Origin: Flammeovirgaceae bacterium UBA1842
GTDB lineage: Bacteria; Bacteroidota; Bacteroidia; Cytophagales; Cyclobacteriaceae
Length of the DNA stretch: 64,000 nucleotides
Reading direction: 5' to 3'
Assembly: GCA_002338655.1 (NCBI GenBank)
Contig: DDIU01000004.1
Coordinates: 91,425-155,424 of the forward strand
Positions within the stretch are counted from its first letter, which is position 1. Each line of letters opens with the position of its first letter. Below the pieces are notes generated by a model. It was not told the DNA's origin, ran no database searches, and saw only the letters and a program-made list of their open reading frames with translations. A program made the position numbers and the translations under genes. Shown one piece after another: positions 61,879 to 64,000 of this stretch.

Positions 61879-63801
61879 TTACATCAACTCAAAAGCACTT
61901 CGGTAGGCTCCAATCTCATTGACGTAATCTAAGAAAGCAGCATAAAACTCATTCTGACCTATGGTGGCACTGTCGCCAATAATGACCAGTTTTTTTCTAG
62001 CCCGGGTCATAGCCACGTTCATCCTACGGCTGTTGGCTAAGAAGCCGATAGTTCCACTTTCATTAGAACGAACCAAGCTGATATAAATAATATCCCGTTC
62101 TTGTCCCTGAAAAGCGTCTATGGTATTTACCGACAACTTGCCTTTGAGTTTTTCATAATCCTCATTGTTTAAAAACATTTCCTGCAAGCGGGAAACCTGT
62201 GCTTTGTACGGGGCGATGATGCCAATATTATCAACCTCATCCCATTTATTCATTGCGTTAATTTGGTCGAGATATTGGTTGAAATGTGTTTGGAGTATCT
62301 GAGCTTCTTCCGGATTGTAAGAACTTCTCGTCTCGGGATCCACTTGCTCAAAATAGCCCGTGCCTGCTGTGTCAATAAATTCTATTGGCAAATCCCCCTC
62401 AAAAACCAACCAATGGGCTACGGCTTTATTGGCTTTGAGTTTGTTTTTATAGAAATATTGGCTCGAAAAATTCATGATGGTTTCGTTCATCCGATATTGC
62501 TCAGACAACATGACCTCGGCCTTGTTTCTGTTGATGGCCTTTTCGAAAAGCGTTACTTCCAATCCTTCTTTCGCAGCTTGATATGATTTAATGGTTGGCG
62601 GCAGTTGACAATGGTCACCTGCAAAAATCACCCTACCTGATTTGATGATCGGAATCCACGCTGCTGGCTCCAGAGCTTGCGCGGCCTCATCGATAAAGAC
62701 CGATTTGAATTTCAGCCCTTTCATAATGTGACTATTGGCCGTTACTAATGTACTGGCCACTACCTGTGCTTTAGATAGGATGTCATTTGTAATATAAAAG
62801 TTAAGTTGATCAGCGGCATCTTTGAGACTATGGGCTTCATCAAATAGTAACTTTCGCTGCTCGCGTTCTGCATGTCCAAATGAGCGCTTGTATTTTTTTG
62901 CTAGTGCGAAATACTCTTCCGATTTCTTTCGCAACGATTTCATATCCTTATAATCACTGTGATGCGCAATGCGTGCATCAAGCGTTTTGCCCAGCATCTC
63001 TTCAGTAACCCGAGCCGGATGCCCAATACGCAAGACATTAGCCCCACGCTGACTCAGTTTGTCCACCAATAAGTCCACCGCAGCATTACTTGGCGCGCAA
63101 ACCAGCACCTGTGTTTCAGTACGTAATGTTTGCAGTATGGCTTCAATGAGTGTGGTGGTCTTGCCTGTTCCGGGCGGACCATGGATGATGGCCACTTCGT
63201 AGGCATTGACTACTTTATTCAAAGCCGCATTCTGACTTTCGTTAAGCCCTTGAATAGTTATGTTTTCACCTTCATCAAATTGCGCTTCCCGATCACCAAG
63301 CAACACATTTTTGAGATGATTTACCCGATGGTCATCGGTTTTTAAGAGAAATTTCAATGTGCGCTCCATTTCTCTGTAGGAATTTTCATCAAACAATAGC
63401 TGAACTCCCAACTGGCCATCAGTGATCCAATCTGGCTTGTCGTCACTATTGAGCGTAATGAGCATGTGGTGTTCACCTACTTGGTTGACCACGCCACTGA
63501 CCGTTTCGTTGCCTTCCGTATTGCCTTGGGCATTGGAAAAGAAGCTCACCAATTTACCCGACTGAAATAGATGTGACTCTTTATGCTCAGGAGGGCGGGA
63601 AACTTTCACCAGCAACCGTTCGCCTGCATCGAACTGGGTTTTCTCTACATGAACAGGATACCAACAAACGCCTTGTCTCCTACGGTCTTTTAATGAGGTG
63701 CCAGACATTTTGAGCTTGTATTGCTCAAGGTCTTCTTCCTTTTCCTTTTTAAGTAATTGTTGAAGTTTTTTAAGTTCTTGTTCTACTGTAAAGCTGCCCA
63801 T
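61879..63801 (-). CDS. SMUBP-2/IGHMBP2-like superfamily 1B helicase
   Basis: A 640 aa DNA/RNA helicase of the Upf1-like family. An N-terminal RNA-binding beta-barrel (residues 40-150) precedes the core: motif I AIIHGPPGTGKTTTLIEA (about 205), Ia VLVCAPSNAAVDLL, II FIDEAAQALEPAAW (about 370), III GDHCQLPPT, IV LSEQYRMNETIMNF, V VNTIDAFQGQERDIIYISLVRSN and VI RRMNVAMTRARKKLVIIGD. The length fits bacterial members of the family. It is the last complete gene in the window; no gene is seen in the remaining 199 nt. Confidence 0.9.
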   Translation of the reverse strand: MGSFTVEQELKKLQQLLKKEKEEDLEQYKLKMSGTSLKDRRRQGVCWYPVHVEKTQFDAGERLLVKVSRPPEHKESHLFQSGKLVSFFSNAQGNTEGNETVSGVVNQVGEHHMLITLNSDDKPDWITDGQLGVQLLFDENSYREMERTLKFLLKTDDHRVNHLKNVLLGDREAQFDEGENITIQGLNESQNAALNKVVNAYEVAIIHGPPGTGKTTTLIEAILQTLRTETQVLVCAPSNAAVDLLVDKLSQRGANVLRIGHPARVTEEMLGKTLDARIAHHSDYKDMKSLRKKSEEYFALAKKYKRSFGHAEREQRKLLFDEAHSLKDAADQLNFYITNDILSKAQVVASTLVTANSHIMKGLKFKSVFIDEAAQALEPAAWIPIIKSGRVIFAGDHCQLPPTIKSYQAAKEGLEVTLFEKAINRNKAEVMLSEQYRMNETIMNFSSQYFYKNKLKANKAVAHWLVFEGDLPIEFIDTAGTGYFEQVDPETRSSYNPEEAQILQTHFNQYLDQINAMNKWDEVDNIGIIAPYKAQVSRLQEMFLNNEDYEKLKGKLSVNTIDAFQGQERDIIYISLVRSNESGTIGFLANSRRMNVAMTRARKKLVIIGDSATIGQNEFYAAFLDYVNEIGAYRSAFELM

Positions 63802-64000
63802 CTATCCGTATTAAAAGTGTGAAGATAAGTAACCCTTTCCGGAATATTTACCATACTGGACTTGTTCCGGACTCGTTCCGGTATCCCTGATTTAGTAGCC
63901 CTTGCCGTATTTGGTGTTGTCACTAACAAGTAAAGGTCAATTACTTGGGTAAGACTTGTAGTAAATAGTACTTGATAAGCTAGTCGCTTATTTCTGACAC

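Noticed and set aside
63802..64000. Direct-repeat-like GTTCCGGACTCGTTCCGG near 63868
   Set aside because: A short local duplication without an array, gene or known motif; the edge of the window prevents further judgement.

Overview
The window looks like chromosomal DNA of a member of the Bacteroidota, most likely a Cytophagales-type marine or soil bacterium. The support is a gldA-gldF-gldG cluster, a SusC/SusD nutrient-uptake operon, many lipoproteins with short lipoboxes, class I (short) ketol-acid reductoisomerase, MiaE, paired AddA/AddB-like recombination nucleases, few Shine-Dalgarno sequences and one promoter matching the Bacteroidota TTG/TAnnTTTG pattern. The genus is not determinable by reading. 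I saw no tRNA, rRNA, CRISPR array or transposase gene.

Layout. 1-6.7 kb: an MscS/YbdG-like channel, a FUSC-family membrane protein and an AcnA-type aconitase. 6.7-8.8 kb: a type II restriction-modification pair (C5-cytosine methyltransferase plus BsuBI/PstI-family endonuclease), more AT-rich than its neighbours. 8.9-11.4 kb: a tiny two-motif cysteine protein overlapping glutamate dehydrogenase, a Rnk/GreA-like factor and a small exported protein. 11.4-19.2 kb: a complete isoleucine/valine operon, ilvE-ilvD-ilvB-ilvN-ilvC-ilvA, on the minus strand. It is preceded by two consecutive isoleucine-rich leader peptides, each followed by an intrinsic terminator, and by sequence at each leader stop codon able to form an antiterminator. 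This tandem attenuator is the most striking regulatory feature of the window.

19.5-27.2 kb: a TDT/SLAC1-type anion transporter and a redox cluster: NarI-like cytochrome b, NasA/NapA-clade molybdoenzyme, four-cluster ferredoxin, Tat-type Rieske protein and a small membrane protein, facing a flavin reductase, a cupredoxin lipoprotein and a DUF4142 protein. Together they resemble an electron-transfer chain to nitrate or another oxyanion. 27.3-30 kb: a beta-barrel protein, an unknown protein and a thioredoxin-like exported protein. 30.1-35.6 kb: gldA-gldF-gldG, a DUF4340 protein and dnaN. 36.3-42.4 kb: AddA/AddB-like helicase-nucleases. 42.4-42.8 kb is a gene-free patch with interspersed repeats, followed by miaE.

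43.6-53.5 kb: surface and lipoprotein genes, then a SusC/SusD operon with a lipocalin-like lipoprotein, an HExxH lipoprotein and a DUF4302 lipoprotein. 53.7-63.8 kb: housekeeping and small genes: DinB-like, DUF1801, a small membrane protein, a sodium:solute symporter, a frameshifted yggS, a DJ-1/PfpI lipoprotein, a GNAT acetyltransferase, a J-KTSC fusion, a DbpA-like helicase with DEFD in place of DEAD, a TraB/GumN protein that has lost its signature residues, and an SMUBP-2/IGHMBP2-like helicase.
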